Assembly: GCA_026414705.1 (NCBI GenBank) | Contig: JAOAIM010000006.1 | Span: 16,833-53,162, forward strand | Direction of reading: 5' to 3' | Length of the DNA stretch: 36,330 nucleotides | Origin: Verrucomicrobiia bacterium | GTDB lineage: Bacteria; Verrucomicrobiota; Verrucomicrobiia; Limisphaerales; JAOAIM01 | Made by a program: the position numbers and the translations under genes | Notes under the pieces: generated by a model | What the model saw: the letters and a program-made list of their open reading frames with translations, nothing else | The model's database searches: none | What the model was told of the DNA's origin: nothing | In this document: piece after piece, positions 1 to 9,399 of the stretch | Layout of the letters: every line of letters starts with the position of its first letter | How positions within the stretch are numbered: position 1 is the first letter of the stretch

Positions 1-129
1 GACGGGTTAAAGCACCCCTCAAGGCCGGGTACAGCCGACGAAAAGTTTTCACCCCCTCCAATCCGCCGAGTGCCAGTCGGCGACTGGCTCGTTCGCTCCC
101 GCTTGCTCGGCCCTTCGGGCCTTGCCGTC

Positions 130-229
130 GCGGCGCTCCGGCAATCCCTTTCGCCGCTTCCCAAGCAGCTCAAGTCGGCAGATTTGCAATCTGTGCCACG
201 CTCCACGCTCCGATGCCGTCTGCGCCTTT
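130..229 (+). repeat. Dispersed repeat, left copy (inverted relative to the copy at the right edge)
   Basis: The stretch with CGGCAATCCCTTTCGCCGC, then TCAAGTC, then CAGATTTGCAATCTG, then CACGCTCCACGC and CTCCGATGCC reappears as its reverse complement at about 36212-36325. A shorter direct copy with CAGATTGCCAATCTG lies near 29743-29775. The CAGATT/AATCTG core forms a small stem-loop. Confidence 0.75.
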
Positions 230-261
230 GCGTCCTTGCGTCTTTGCGTTGAAAATGTTTT

Positions 262-398
262 CGGCGGGACGCTGAAAACGGCACGCGAGACGCGCGCGCT
301 GCCCCCTCATTCGATGTTCGACGTTGGATGTTCGATGTTCGATCTTGCGCGGAGTGCCCACCCTCACCCTGCCCCTCTCCCTCGAGGGAGAGGGAATT
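262..398 (+). repeat. ~130 bp TTCGATGTT dispersed element, copy 1
   Basis: It reads GACGCTGAAAACGGCACGCG, then tandem TTCGATGTT-like units, then CCCTCACCCTG, and ends in the perfect 22-nt palindrome CCCTCTCCCTC/GAGGGAGAGGG at 373-394. It diverges from the two copies at 29527-29655 and 30036-30179, which are nearly identical to each other. Confidence 0.85.
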
Positions 399-636
399 GA
401 CCAAGCCGCGCTCCACCGGCGCGGTAGCGTTTTGGAGTGCGGCGGCTTGCCGCCGCTTTGCTTGTTGTGCCGACTTGGAAGCCGGCGAACCAGCAGGCTG
501 GAAGCCTACGCCACATTTCAACGCTCCACGCCCCCGCATCACGGCGGTGAGGATGTGTCTCCGGCAGGACGCCGAAAACGGCGCGCGAGACGTTTCGATC
601 AGGTGGCCGCGTGGACTTGTGGCGGGCGGGGCAGGA

Positions 637-1005
637 TTACTTCGACCAGGAGGTGAGCTTGCCGTCCTTGTCGAAGACCAGGCGGAGGACGCGGTGGGCG
701 CCGCCGGTGCCGACGGTCTGACTCACGCCCACGCCCGTGCGACGGCCATAAACACCCGTGCCGACGCTGAAGGCGGCGCCGCCCGTTCGCCCGGTGATCC
801 ATTCGGCCACGGTGCTGCCGTCGGAGAGTTTGGCCTGTTTATCGGGCGGGCCCAGCTCGGTGACGGCCTGGTCGAAGGTGTAACTGCCCACGCGGCTGTT
901 CCAGTCCACCTTGGGCGTGGTGGAGCAGCTCGTGATCAACAAGGCCAGACAGATCAGCGGAGCAAGGGCGGCGCGGAGACGACGAAAACAGAGCGTGGTG
1001 TTCAT
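637..1005 (-). CDS. Small outer-envelope lipoprotein of unknown function
   Basis: A 122-residue protein with a lipoprotein signal: basic residues at 8-11, a hydrophobic core, then the lipobox L-I-T-S-C with Cys27 as the predicted lipidated residue. The mature part (VGSYTFDQAVTELGPPDK … LSDGSTVAEWITGR … LRLVFDKDGKLTSW) resembles the short 'small protein A'-like or BamE-like lipoproteins that carry a sequence of the form 'lGpPd … W', but I cannot assign it to a family. A Gly-rich stretch (about 75-103) separates the two conserved-looking parts. It lies 70 bases downstream of the metal hydrolase on the same strand and may be co-transcribed with it. No clear Shine-Dalgarno sequence precedes the ATG. 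Confidence 0.75.
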   Translation of the reverse strand: MNTTLCFRRLRAALAPLICLALLITSCSTTPKVDWNSRVGSYTFDQAVTELGPPDKQAKLSDGSTVAEWITGRTGGAAFSVGTGVYGRRTGVGVSQTVGTGGAHRVLRLVFDKDGKLTSWSK

Positions 1006-1075
1006 GGCCGAACTTTACGCCCGGCGGCTGATGCGGGTCAACGGCGGGGTCGGTTTTGGGCGCGTCCGCGGGCGA

Positions 1076-1756
1076 TTAAAAGTTGTGCGATTCGCCGGGC
1101 AGCAGCAGGTGCAGGCGCTTGCGGGCGGCCTGGAACCGCGCCACGGCGGCTTGATGGTCAATTTTGATGGGCGGGAAGGTGTCGTAGTGGACGCCCAAAA
1201 TCTCGTGGCAGCGCAGGAAATCGGCGGCTTTGATCGCGTCGTCAATGCCCATCGTGAAGTAGTCGCCGATGCAGAGCGCGGCGAAGGTCAGGCGCGTGGA
1301 TTCGCCGATGAGTTTCATGTCCCAGCTCAACGCGGTGTCGCCGGAGTAGTAGAAGTTGCCCTCGTCGCTCTCGATGACAAAGCCGCAGGGGTTGCCGCCG
1401 TAGGAGCCGTCGGGGAGGCTGCTGGAGTGGACGGCGTTGACGAGCTTGACGCGACCGAAGTCCATGCGCGCGGCGCCGCCGGTGTTCATGGGTTGGACGC
1501 GCGCCACACCTTGCCGGGCGAACCAGGTGGCGATTTCGAAGTTGGCAATGAGCAGCGCGCCGGTGCGCCGGGCAATGGCCACCGCGTCGGCGACGTGGTC
1601 TTCGTGGCCGTGGGAGATGAGGATGTAATCGGCGGCGACCTCGTTGAGGTTGACGGTGCGGGCCAGTTCGTTGGGCGTGATGAAGGGGTCGAACAAAAGC
1701 GTTTTGCCGCCGACATGAGCGGCGAAACAGGCGTGGCCGTAGTAGGTAACTTTCAT
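1076..1756 (-). CDS. UPF0173-type metal-dependent hydrolase (metallo-beta-lactamase fold)
   Basis: A 226-residue protein, the usual length of this family. The N-terminus MKVTYYGHACF, the metal-binding signature H-G-H-E-D-H at residues 49-54, a His at 110 (NAVHSSS), Asp140 in YYSGDTA, and a late His (GVHYDTFP, 190) are the ordered metal ligands of the metallo-beta-lactamase fold. Family members are cytosolic hydrolases whose physiological substrate is mostly unknown. The start was placed at the ATG at 1756 because GGGAGAG lies about eight bases upstream and MKV is the family's usual start; an in-frame extension to 1798 lacks support. The short lipoprotein gene follows it. Confidence 0.9.
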   Translation of the reverse strand: MKVTYYGHACFAAHVGGKTLLFDPFITPNELARTVNLNEVAADYILISHGHEDHVADAVAIARRTGALLIANFEIATWFARQGVARVQPMNTGGAARMDFGRVKLVNAVHSSSLPDGSYGGNPCGFVIESDEGNFYYSGDTALSWDMKLIGESTRLTFAALCIGDYFTMGIDDAIKAADFLRCHEILGVHYDTFPPIKIDHQAAVARFQAARKRLHLLLPGESHNF

Positions 1757-1857
1757 TGTTGCGCTCTCCCGTTTGCGCGTCGGCGCCGCACGCCGCACGC
1801 GCGAATGCGCCGATTATCGGGCGGGCCGGGGCACGGGTCAATCCACCGTAAAACCAA

Positions 1858-1887
1858 GAGACCCTCTCCGGGTGCGGAGAGGGTCTC
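1858..1887 (-). terminator. Rho-independent terminator of rpoD
   Basis: A perfect 13-bp stem (GAGACCCTCTCCG / CGGAGAGGGTCTC) with a GGTG loop lies 19 bases past the rpoD stop codon. On the minus strand the stem is followed by TTGGTTTTACGG, a modest T-rich tail. The stem core CCCTCTCC/GGAGAGGG is also the core of the dispersed palindromes elsewhere in the window. Confidence 0.8.
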
Positions 1888-1905
1888 GCGCGGGAAATGC
1901 TCGGC

Positions 1906-3798
<1,893 letters not shown>

Positions 3799-4181
3799 AG
3801 TTTACGTGTGTATAGACGGCGTGACGGTCTCGAAGTTCAGAAAATCTTCACGCAGGCCCGTCCTTCGGAACGACCGGCTGGTCACCTGCTGAAAACCCAA
3901 CCGTTCCCAAACCTTCAGGAAACGACGAACATCAGAAGACCGACGCCACAACACCTTAACGTTTTGGCTGGAAATTTCAACATTTATTTCAGGGCCAAAA
4001 CGGGACGCCACGGCGCGAAATGGCCCGGATTTTTGGGCAAAAAAGGCACTTTGGGGTGGGCCGCAACACGCCCATCCGCGTGCCCCCGCCCGCCGATCGG
4101 GCCGGTGGCCCGGAGTCCGCTCCGGACCACTTCCGGTCCGGCTCGTTGACAGTCCTCTGAACCGGCTTCTACCATCGGAGC
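3799..4181. promoter_or_regulatory. Divergent intergenic region between rpoD and the double kinase
   Basis: About 380 bases with a less GC-rich stretch (3800-4010) directly upstream of rpoD, which should carry its promoter, and a GC-rich hairpin-prone stretch (4060-4145). A perfect -35 hexamer TTGACA lies at 4146-4151, facing the kinase gene. The matching -10 (TCTACC or CTACCA near 4168-4173) is weak. If real, it would give a nearly leaderless transcript, since the GTG start is at 4182. A 69-codon frame on the minus strand (3802-4011) has no recognisable features and I do not call it a gene. Confidence 0.45.
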
Positions 4182-5558
4182 GTGAAGCAAATCGCGGCTC
4201 TGGGGCTGGACTGGGATTTGGAGCCGTCGTTTGAGCCCTGGTTGACGCGCGTTTGGAACACTCCGGGCCGCGCTGTCAAGGAATCGCCGGTGAAGCTCGT
4301 CACCCGCCATGAGCTGGAGGGCCGGGTTTTTTTTGTGAAGCGCTACCGGCACGCGGCTGCGGGCCTGCGCCCCCTGAAGTTCCTCTTCAAACCCGCTCAG
4401 AGTCGGCGGGAATGGCGACTGGCGCAGGAACTGGCCCGCCGCGGTGTCCCCATCGTGCGCCACCTGGCCCACGGCGAACGCTGGACCTGGCGCGGCCTGG
4501 CCGAAAGCGTCCTGATCACCGAGGGCTTCGACGGCGTGCCGCTCGACGAGGCGGAGCGGCCCGACCTGCAGGCCGTGCTCCGGTTCGTGGAGCAGATGCA
4601 CGCGCGCGGCGTGCTGCAGCGCGATTTGCATCCCGGCAACGTGCTGGTCGGGCGCCAGACCGGCGAGTTGCGCCTGGTGGACCTGCATGGCATCGAACTC
4701 AAGCCCGCGATTTCGCCCGAGGAGCGGGATGCGAATCTCGCGTTTTTGCGGATTTTCCTGCCCGTGCCGGTCTCGGCGGAAATCGAGCGCCGCGCCGCGC
4801 TGCTGCGGCGGGCGTATCTGGCGCATCGCTCGCGGCGTTGTCTCAAGCACAACCGCGAGTTCGCCCCGATGCGCTTCGGCGCATTGCGCTGGCAGGTGCG
4901 CCGTCCGTGGCTGACACCCGAACTGGAACAGGTTCTCGGTGCGCCGGATGAATTCCTCAGCGCGCGTGCGCGCCTGCTCAAGAGGGGTCGCGCCAGCACC
5001 GTGGGCCTGGCCGATGGCCTCGTGCTCAAACGCTACAACCTGCGCTGGAACAAACCGGAGAACCTTTTGAAAGACTGCTTCCGCCGTTCCAAGGCGCGGC
5101 GCGCCTTCCGCAAAGCCTATCACCTCGAATTGGCCGGCGTGCCCACTGCGCGTCCGATCGCCACCGCCGATGTGCGCCGCTGCGGTCTGCTGTTGCGCTC
5201 GTATCTGGTCATGGAGGCGATCCCGGACGCCGCCGATCTGGGTCGTTGGCGCGGCGAGCCGCGTGTCGCTTTGCGCGCGGCCGCTGACCTGATCGCGCGC
5301 CTGCACGACGAGGGATTTGCCCACCGAGACCTCAAGGAAACCAACCTGATTTTCGACGGGCAGGGCCGGCTTTTTTTGATTGATTTGGAGGGGCTGGATT
5401 TCGAGGGCCACGTGCCGTTGCCGCGCGCCCGCGCCGACCTGGCCCGATTCGCTCGCGCGGTGCAATCGCTGCCGCATTTGCGGGACTTTTACCGCGCCGA
5501 ATTCCTCGAGCCGTATTGCCGGTTGCGCAACCTCAATGTCACCGGGTTTGAACCGTGA
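4182..5558 (+). CDS. Tandem double kinase, eukaryotic-like/LPS-kinase fold (two domains in one chain)
   Basis: A 458-residue protein with two complete kinase-like domains. Domain 1 (about 35-225): Lys53 in VFFVKRY, catalytic loop L-Q-R-D-L-H-P-G-N (Asp148, Asn153), metal-binding Asp167 in LRLVDLHG. Domain 2 (about 262-458): a glycine-rich-like GRASTVG, Lys283 in LVLKRYN, catalytic loop A-H-R-D-L-K-E-T-N (Asp383, Asn388), and Asp401 in LFLIDLEG. The loop and Asp spacing fit the RIO/WaaP/Kdo-kinase group of small bacterial kinases that phosphorylate lipid-A core sugars. Domain 1 has Gln in place of the HRD His. No signal peptide or membrane segment, so it is cytoplasmic. The GTG start has GGAG immediately before it, too close to act as a normal ribosome site. 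The substrate is unknown; neighbours suggest LPS or envelope glycan. Confidence 0.85.
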   Translation: MKQIAALGLDWDLEPSFEPWLTRVWNTPGRAVKESPVKLVTRHELEGRVFFVKRYRHAAAGLRPLKFLFKPAQSRREWRLAQELARRGVPIVRHLAHGERWTWRGLAESVLITEGFDGVPLDEAERPDLQAVLRFVEQMHARGVLQRDLHPGNVLVGRQTGELRLVDLHGIELKPAISPEERDANLAFLRIFLPVPVSAEIERRAALLRRAYLAHRSRRCLKHNREFAPMRFGALRWQVRRPWLTPELEQVLGAPDEFLSARARLLKRGRASTVGLADGLVLKRYNLRWNKPENLLKDCFRRSKARRAFRKAYHLELAGVPTARPIATADVRRCGLLLRSYLVMEAIPDAADLGRWRGEPRVALRAAADLIARLHDEGFAHRDLKETNLIFDGQGRLFLIDLEGLDFEGHVPLPRARADLARFARAVQSLPHLRDFYRAEFLEPYCRLRNLNVTGFEP

Positions 5559-5986
5559 ACGCGGCGCCTCCGCTCCGGGTACAAACGTGGTCTGCTCGCG
5601 CGTGCGCGGGTGCGAGCGGGCCCATCGCCGACTTCCAGTTGGAGCGGCGGTGACGCAAGGCCGCCTGGCAGGCGAAAAACCTGTGAGATCGCAGACCAAG
5701 CTGCGTTCAAACTCCCGGAGTCCAATTTCATTAGCACCGGGCTTCAGCCCGGTGGACCGGGGCAACGCGTGCCCCAAGCCGTTTTAACGGCTTGCGAAAC
5801 TCCGCGAAAGCCGCTGAAGCGGCTCAGACCGGTTGGAGCGGCGCTTACCACCGGGCTGAAGCCCGGTGTTAATGAGAGGTCTGCGAAATGGGCAGGCCAA
5901 CATCGGCGGTATCAGCGGGAAAGTCGAAGTGCGGGCCACGAGTGTTCGCGTGTGCTTGCGTGTGAAACCTCGATGCTTGCAGCCCC
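5559..5986. other. Intergenic region with a palindromic repeat element
   Basis: No gene is visible between the double kinase and the convergent kinase at 5987. The left part (5559-5727) shows no feature beyond GC-rich inverted runs (CTCGCGCGTGCGCGGGTGCGAG near 5595). The right part contains the 145-bp inverted-repeat element annotated separately. Confidence 0.6.
5728..5873 (+). repeat. BIME/MITE-like element with terminal inverted repeats
   Basis: Each end carries the hairpin CACCGGGCT-nn-AGCCCGGTG (5735-5754 and 5849-5868). The two ends are inverted relative to each other and extend into CATTA/TAATG, giving about 27 nt of terminal inverted repeat. Inside are two more hairpins: AAGCCGTT-TT-AACGGCTT (about 5774-5791) and AGCCGCTGAAGCGGCT (about 5810-5825). 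It encodes no protein. A decayed relative lies at about 34740-34895. Elements with ACCGGGCTTCAGCCCGGT are common between genes in Verrucomicrobiota and Planctomycetota. Confidence 0.8.
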
Positions 5987-6895
5987 TCAAACCCCGCGCG
6001 GACGGACGCCGGGCTGATCCCAGAGCACATCGTAACGCGGCGGCCGACGTTCAAGTCGTTTGACCCGCCGCCACACGCGGCGGATGAACCGCCGATCCCC
6101 GGCGTTGAGCCGCGCGCGGCGAAAGCAGATTTTGTAAAAGCGCAGCAGTTCGGCGCGACGCGCTCCGGCGCAGCGCGCGCTGTAAGCCAGTTGCGCCAGG
6201 TCCTTGATCAGCCAGCGGGTGCGCAGCCAGCGCGGTCGGATCAGTCGCGCCAGATCAATGCAAAACACCTGCGGCCCGTCTCCGGCCCCTGCCGGCGCGA
6301 CAAAAAAATGACTCAGGTAAAGGTCCTTGTGGGCGAAGCCCGCGCCGTGAAACCGCGCCGTCCATTCGGCCAGTTCTCGAATCAGCCGGCGCCTCGCTTC
6401 GCCGCGGAGTTGGGGCAACAGTTCGTGCGCGGCCGTCGCCCGGGGAATCTCGGCCGTGAGCAGGAAGCTGCGCGTGACCATGCCGCCACGGCGCTCCTGG
6501 CCGAACGCGACCGGTTCGGCGGTTTGGAAGCCGTGCGCCCGGAGCCGATGGATGGCTTCCCACTCCCGCTGGGCTTCGTCCTGTGCGCCCGGCCAGCGCA
6601 GCCAACGCCCCACCCGCCGCCACCCCTTCCAATACTCCGGCGCGTAACGTTTGAGGAAGAACACCTGCGTGCCCCCGCCCGGCCCGGCCAGTTCAATCCG
6701 CACCGTTGAACGTCCCGGCACGGCGCGCATCCGCTGCCCGCCACCGAGTTGCATCAGGCTCTCCAGCGTGTCGAACCCGTGCGCCCGCAGCAACGGCCCC
6801 CAGCGTGCCGCGACGTGCAAACGGCCCGCGTCCCAACGTTCAACGGCCGCGCGGCCGACCGGTTCAAGCCCGGAAACGCAAGCGCCAGCGTTCAC
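5987..6895 (-). CDS. WaaP/RfaP-like LPS core heptose kinase family protein
   Basis: A 302-residue cytoplasmic kinase-fold protein. ATP-binding Lys82 lies in QVFFLKRYAP, a Glu-containing helix follows (EAQREWEAIHRLRAHG, 107-121), then the catalytic loop F-A-H-K-D-L-Y-L-S-H-F-F-V (His189, Asp191, His196) and the metal Asp214 in FCIDLARL. The DLYLSHF pattern, with His where most kinases have Asn, is the hallmark of WaaP-type enzymes, which phosphorylate heptose of the LPS inner core. About 30 extra residues at the N-terminus have no obvious motif. GTG start, divergent from the methyltransferase gene (67 bases apart). It could instead phosphorylate another lipid-linked sugar. Confidence 0.85.
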   Translation of the reverse strand: MNAGACVSGLEPVGRAAVERWDAGRLHVAARWGPLLRAHGFDTLESLMQLGGGQRMRAVPGRSTVRIELAGPGGGTQVFFLKRYAPEYWKGWRRVGRWLRWPGAQDEAQREWEAIHRLRAHGFQTAEPVAFGQERRGGMVTRSFLLTAEIPRATAAHELLPQLRGEARRRLIRELAEWTARFHGAGFAHKDLYLSHFFVAPAGAGDGPQVFCIDLARLIRPRWLRTRWLIKDLAQLAYSARCAGARRAELLRFYKICFRRARLNAGDRRFIRRVWRRVKRLERRPPRYDVLWDQPGVRPRGV

Positions 6896-6962
6896 GCGTC
6901 GCGCAAGCTAAGCAGCCTTCCGACTCGACGCAAACGCCTTTTCCCGCGACGCTGCCCCTCCG

Positions 6963-7691
6963 ATGAGTGTCCCGGCCGACGTCAACAAAACCCTCAGCCC
7001 GGCCGACCTGCGCCGACCGGAAGTGGCGGCGGCGGCGGCGCGTCTGCGAGGGCTGGCGCTGTGGCTGGCCGTGCGTCGGGCGCACTTTGCCGTCAACGGC
7101 GTGCTGCGCTGGCGCTGGCGGATCAAGTGGAACAAGCTCTGGGAATACGCGCGCGGCCTGGCCTACGGTGAATTTCAGCGCGGCCAGCGCGTGTTGGACT
7201 TCGGCGGCGGCGCGACCATTCCGGTGTTCCATCTGGCCCGCATCGGATGCGAGGTGCTGAGCCTGGACATAGACACGCGGCTGACGACGCACACCAACGC
7301 GCTGGCCCGCCGGTTCGGGTGGCGACTTGAGGGCTCGAGCATCGACCTGACGCAGCGCGAGGCGCCGGAAACGTGGGGCCGGTTTGATCGCGTGATTTCG
7401 TTCTGCGTCATCGAGCACATTCCCAAGGAGCTGCAACTGCAAACGCTCGCGCGTCTGGCTGCGTTGTTGAAGCCGGGCGGCCTGTTGGAACTGACGTTCG
7501 ACTTCGGCGAGCACGCGCCCGTCGGCGGCGCCGTGCGCTCCGCCAATGAAGTCGGCGACATGATTGCCGCCACGGGGCTTCAGCCCCTGGGCGACGGCGC
7601 GTTTCACGACACCGGCGAACGCTTCGCCCTGGACAAGCGGCATCCGGGCCATCACTTCACGTTCGGCTCGTTGTTCCTGAAAAAATCCTGA
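6963..7691 (+). CDS. Class I SAM-dependent methyltransferase
   Basis: A 242-residue protein with a Rossmann methyltransferase domain. Motif I is VLDFGGGATIPVFHLA (77-92), an acidic ribose-binding residue follows in LSLDID (99-104), and the post-motif VISFCVIEHIPKE (about 144-156) matches methyltransf_11-type enzymes. The C-terminal part contains LLKPGGLLELTFDFG. The first 75 residues are helical and basic, with no recognised domain. No signal peptide. It is embedded among glycan-kinase genes and its last 40 bases overlap the 3' end of the convergent kinase gene at 7652, so a role in methylating a surface glycan or lipid-linked sugar is a reasonable inference. The acceptor is not identifiable. 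Confidence 0.85.
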   Translation: MSVPADVNKTLSPADLRRPEVAAAAARLRGLALWLAVRRAHFAVNGVLRWRWRIKWNKLWEYARGLAYGEFQRGQRVLDFGGGATIPVFHLARIGCEVLSLDIDTRLTTHTNALARRFGWRLEGSSIDLTQREAPETWGRFDRVISFCVIEHIPKELQLQTLARLAALLKPGGLLELTFDFGEHAPVGGAVRSANEVGDMIAATGLQPLGDGAFHDTGERFALDKRHPGHHFTFGSLFLKKS

Positions 7692-8461
7692 AACCGCCGC
7701 CGGCGCAGCAGATGTTCCATGCGCCGGGCGATCCGCCGCGCCAGAGCCTTGTCGAGTCTCCCGGCATAGACCTTCAAAAATCGCACCCGCTCGCGGGCCG
7801 AGACCAGGCCCGGTGGCGCGGTGACATTCAACGCGGCCAGATCGCGCGCGCGCCGTCGCAGCGAAACTCGCCCACGCACATCCAGGCGCGCCATGTCTAT
7901 GAACCAAAATTTCGGCGGCCCCTCGCCGACGGTTTCGACGAAGATGTGCCGCGTGAAAAGGTCCGGTGTCGCCAGCCCCGCGTCGTGAAACCGCCGGAGT
8001 CCCCGCGCCAGCGCGTCCAACACGCACTGTCGGCGCGCCCGCTCGCGGCATCGTGCAAGGAAGTCCGACAGCGGTACGCCCGGGGCCGACTCGGTGAGCA
8101 GGAAGGAAAATTTTTCGCGCAGCAGGCCGACCTCTTCCCCCCAGGCCAGGCAACGCGGCGTGAGAAAGCCGGCCCGCTCCAGCACGCGCGCGTGTTCCGC
8201 TTCACAGTGGCTGACCGACCACACGGCGCCGCGCCGCCACAGCGACGTCAGGCCGTCTTTGAGATAGGGGCGCCAGGTGCGCTTGAGAAACCACACACGC
8301 CATGCGCCGGCCGGGTTCTGCACCTCGATGCGGAGCACGTCGCGTCGGCCATGATGGTCCTTGACCCGCGCGCCGCGAAACGCCCGGACGCCCGCGAGGG
8401 TGTCCAGTCCCAGCCGCCGTAGCAGCGGAGCCTCGGCGTTGATGGTCAATCGTTGCGGCAT
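7652..8461 (-). CDS. WaaP-like kinase family protein with an altered catalytic loop
   Basis: A 269-residue relative of the kinase at 5987-6895. Lys60 lies in RVWFLKRTWRPY, a following helix carries EAEHARVLERAGF (87-99), and the metal Asp189 is in FWFIDMARLD. The catalytic loop reads L-A-T-P-D-L-F-T-R-H-I-F-V: the Asp (167) and the WaaP-type His (172) are kept, but the usual His-Arg/Lys before the Asp is Thr-Pro. Activity may therefore be reduced or changed. It lies downstream of the glycosyltransferase on the same strand (161-base gap), and its 3' end overlaps the methyltransferase gene. The C-terminus is very basic (RRRRFQDFFRNNE). Cytoplasmic, no signal peptide. Confidence 0.8.
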   Translation of the reverse strand: MPQRLTINAEAPLLRRLGLDTLAGVRAFRGARVKDHHGRRDVLRIEVQNPAGAWRVWFLKRTWRPYLKDGLTSLWRRGAVWSVSHCEAEHARVLERAGFLTPRCLAWGEEVGLLREKFSFLLTESAPGVPLSDFLARCRERARRQCVLDALARGLRRFHDAGLATPDLFTRHIFVETVGEGPPKFWFIDMARLDVRGRVSLRRRARDLAALNVTAPPGLVSARERVRFLKVYAGRLDKALARRIARRMEHLLRRRRFQDFFRNNEPNVK

Positions 8462-8622
8462 GGCTCAGCACATCGCGTTCGGACCGGGTCGCCGCGCCGG
8501 GACGCGGGCCGGGTCGCAATCCGGGCGTGCCGTCCGTCGGTCTCCGCGTTTCCCTCAGACCGAATCTTCTCGTTCACGTTCCCGAGGGCTGAAGTGGTTC
8601 AGCGTTTGGGCAGCCGGCCGTT

Positions 8623-9399
8623 TCACCCCCGGGCCGGTGCCAACGCGCGCAGCAGGACGCGTTTGGCCTGATAGACCCGGAACAACGCGTCGAGCATCCA
8701 CTCGCGGCCGAGCCATTCGCGGCCGACCTGTTTGAGGTAGTTGCGTTGGACCTGAAGGCGCTCGGCGCGGCGGCGCTGGTTGAGAGTGGAACTGACGTTG
8801 CTTTCGTGCCAGCGAAAGGCGGCGAGCGGCTCGGGCAGGTAACGGAAACGGTAGCCGCGCATGGCCAACCGGACATAGTATTCAAAGTCCATGCACACGC
8901 GCAGGTTCACGTCGAGCAACTCCCCCGCCTCGATGATCCGGCGGCGCAAAAACGTCGCCGTTGAGGGAATGTAGCAGCCGTAGAAGACCAGCACGCCGAA
9001 GTCGAAGCGATGATCGCGCTTGCGGCGCAGCAGCCGCTTGTCCTTGTCCACAAAGAGGCACTCGCCATAAAGCACGTCGGCGTCCGGCCAGCGGGTTGCG
9101 GCGGCGGCCACCTTGCCCAACGCGCCGGGCAAGAGGTAATCGTCGGCGTTGAGCCACATGACCCACTCGCCCCTGGCGCGAAGGAAGCCCTTGTTGATGC
9201 CGTCACTCTGGCCCTTGTCCGGCTCGGAGGTCCATTTCAGGTGCGGGTAGTCACGGAGCACGGCGAGCGTTTCATCGGTCGAGCCGGCATCCACCACGAT
9301 GTGTTCCCAATCCACGTCGGTTTGGGCGCGGACGCTTTCAATGCAGTCGCGGATGAAGCGGCCCTGATTGAAGCTGGCCGTGACGATGGAAAATTTCAC
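8623..9399 (-). CDS. Glycosyltransferase family 2
   Basis: A 258-residue GT-A fold glycosyltransferase. It begins KFSIVTASFNQGRFIRDCI, contains the nucleotide-binding Asp in VVDAGSTDET (37-43), the SEPDKGQSDGINKG loop (59-71), and the metal-binding acidic motif W-L-N-A-D-D (82-87). CMDFEYYVRLAMRG and FRWHESNVS further on are characteristic of the 'WcaA-like' GT2 group that adds sugars to surface polysaccharide or LPS. The GTG at 9399 was chosen because the family motif starts there; the frame stays open to 9534, but the extra 45 residues look non-coding. The C-terminal helix region is basic and may touch the inner membrane. It precedes the kinase gene at 7652-8461. Confidence 0.9.
   Translation of the reverse strand: MKFSIVTASFNQGRFIRDCIESVRAQTDVDWEHIVVDAGSTDETLAVLRDYPHLKWTSEPDKGQSDGINKGFLRARGEWVMWLNADDYLLPGALGKVAAAATRWPDADVLYGECLFVDKDKRLLRRKRDHRFDFGVLVFYGCYIPSTATFLRRRIIEAGELLDVNLRVCMDFEYYVRLAMRGYRFRYLPEPLAAFRWHESNVSSTLNQRRRAERLQVQRNYLKQVGREWLGREWMLDALFRVYQAKRVLLRALAPARG

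Larger units (their letters stand above)
1..636. other. Repeat-rich intergenic region at left edge
   Basis: I see no credible gene here. Open frames in it translate repeats (for example FASLRLC and MFDV-like runs). It holds a short palindrome near 72-88 (GCCAGTCG-G-CGACTGGC), a CTTTGCGTCC-type run near 225-248, a CAGATT-TGC-AATCTG hairpin near 179-193, one copy of the ~130 bp TTCGATGTT element (about 262-398), and a fragment of the GCCGAAAACGGC motif near 562-592. This composition is typical of the intergenic DNA of GC-rich Verrucomicrobiota. Confidence 0.7.

Noticed and set aside
122-400. Frame with AFASLRLCVENVF and MFDVGCSMFDL
   Set aside because: It is repeat DNA (CTTTGCGTCC and TTCGATGTT runs), not a gene.
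3802-4011. 69-codon frame just upstream of rpoD on the same strand
   Set aside because: It lies in the AT-richer promoter region and shows no recognisable family or ribosome site. A small upstream gene cannot be excluded.
3984-5777. 597-codon minus-strand frame opposite the double kinase
   Set aside because: Antisense shadow; the plus frame carries two sets of kinase motifs and this frame has no domain.
7570-7592. GGGGCTTCAGCCCC hairpin resembling the dispersed ACCGGGCTTCAGCCCGGT element
   Set aside because: It is within the methyltransferase coding frame (TGLQPLG) with no element ends, so it is probably chance.
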